From positions 45,750,761-45,814,760 of the forward strand of contig OY482846.1 in assembly GCA_960531495.1 (NCBI GenBank): DNA of 64,000 nucleotides, read 5' to 3'. Of this stretch, positions 62,775 through 64,000 are shown piece after piece. This DNA comes from Zeus faber. Its lineage: Eukaryota; Chordata; Actinopteri; Zeiformes; Zeidae. A program made the position numbers and the translations under genes. Positions within the stretch are counted from its first letter, which is position 1, and the number at the start of each line of letters is the position of its first letter. The notes beneath the pieces were generated by a model. The model made no database searches and was not told where the DNA came from. It saw nothing but the letters and a program-made list of their open reading frames with translations.

Positions 62775-64000
62775 ATCGTCCATGTTCCCCGACACGAGCC
62801 ACGAGGCGGCGTAAGCAGCGGTGCGCGCGCTCAGTGCGTCCTGTGTGGATTTGTCAGCCCACGGTATTGCACCGTAACCGTGGGAGCCACATTTTTCTTT
62901 TTGTGTAGTGTTGTGTTTGTGTTAATCCCACTAAAATCAGTGAATTTTAAATTAATGGTAGGACCCGGGTTTTTTTTGCGGGGGGGGGGGGGTTTCATGT
63001 CGGCCACTTATATTTCCAATCCCCCGATTATGTTCCACCACTGCATCGCCGCGGAATCGTTCACATCCGCCTCAAATCGCGAGGAGAGGGGAGGACGACT
63101 CTGCTTCTGGGCCAAGTAGTTGTGAAGGAAGTGGCCTTACCATCTTTGAATGGTCCTGCGCTGCCTCAGAGACCCTGCTGGGCTGAACAGGGAAACGGGA
63201 CGGCGCTCCCCCCTGTGAGTCATGCGGCAAAACACTCCCGCTCACGGACGCTTCACTGGTCTGCTCCAACAGTACTGCGGTGGTAATGCTCGAGCGGCAT
63301 TCTCCACGTCCGGCTGCCCCGAATCCTCCCCGTCTCCCTTTTCCCGAGCGATTCCGCCGTCTGCTTCGGCGATCCTCCGCTCGGATCCTCTCCTGGAAGC
63401 AGCGGTCACTGGCCCCCGCGGGGCCCTCGGGCTTCAGAGGCTTCTTGTCCCAACAGCTCCGGAGTCTCCAGTCTCCAGAGCCAGGGTACAAAGAGGGGGG
63501 GCTTCCTCCCACTCAACCGGTAATGACCACGAAAGCTCCCGTTCCGTCTCGATGGCACTGGACCGCTCTGATGGTCAACCTTCCCGGCTGGAAGGAGCGT
63601 GTCAACTGTGTTTTTTCTTCCGGTGGACGTGGGGCGTCTGCCGTCGAGGCTTCCTCCGTCAAAGAGGCTTGAGTCTGTTTCAAGTGCAAGGCATTGATCT
63701 GGCCAGGAGAAAGCAGGAGAGCACCCGAGCCTGATTCACTCCATCAGTGGCCGGATCAAGCGTCCTGTGTGGCTCCACCTGGTGGAGGTGTGGTTTGCTG
63801 CCCCGCACGGGGAGCATCCTCAACGGCAGCAGTGGCGAACGCAATTTGGAGCACCCTACAAAATGGCCGACGGTCTAGTTAGTCCACTACACAGAGAAGT
63901 ACGATCCACTCTGAGCCCATTAGAGGAGAGAACAAGTTTCACAAACCCTTTGCGCTCTCTCGCTCACAAATATAAACACGTATCTCACATACACTACAGA

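Noticed and set aside
63222-63882. 130-170 codon open frames on the + and - strands
   Set aside because: High GC makes stops rare here, several frames are open at once, and none resembles a known protein or has splice support.

Overview
The window is vertebrate, almost certainly teleost fish, genomic DNA. It lies inside one large multi-exon gene on the + strand, agap1 (ArfGAP with GTPase domain, ankyrin repeat and PH domain 1; centaurin gamma-2). I find nine internal coding exons by reading translations beside splice signals: 13838-13896, 14977-15064, 22942-23027, 28548-28689, 30155-30289, 43601-43728, 46115-46270, 46370-46462 and 61830-61934. All nine have AG/GT borders, their phases agree at every junction, and together they give about 330 codons. 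They run from just before the GTPase-like domain, through the P-loop, the DEGG and TQD regions and the serine-rich basic linker, into the first part of the split PH domain. The true start, the rest of the PH domain, the ArfGAP domain and the ankyrin repeats lie outside. The linker sequence fits AGAP1 better than AGAP3.

Everything else (over 98 percent) is intron or upstream intron. 1-13837 is upstream intron with microsatellites, a Tc1-like element split by an L2/Rex1-type LINE (about 3737-5650), and hAT-type debris including an element apparently inserted in a CA repeat (9242-10297). 15065-28547 holds very long TG and GA tracts, a 0.55-kb cryptic CA-rich higher-order repeat, a MITE candidate (25401-25935) and a nearly full-length Tc1-like element with DD37E spacing (26052-27647). 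28690-30154 holds an RTE-type LINE 3' fragment. 30290-43600 is a 13.3-kb intron, mostly low-repeat with several ATTA-rich blocks. 43729-61829 holds a cluster of deletion derivatives of one common fish Tc1-like family, three copies of a TA-flanked MITE family, probable solo LTRs and a 428-bp hAT-type MITE with an 8-bp target duplication.

No tRNA, rRNA, CRISPR array or second protein-coding host gene was found. Long His-Thr, Cys-Val, Arg-Glu or Ser-Leu open frames are translations of CA/TG and GA/CT microsatellites. The most useful leads are functional or evolutionary: repeat tracts directly at splice sites of GTPase-domain exons, the DD37E element with its internal triplication, an unassigned three-copy module near 14 kb, perfect hairpins, and ATTA-rich blocks that may be conserved regulatory DNA. 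I see no convincing wholly new system.
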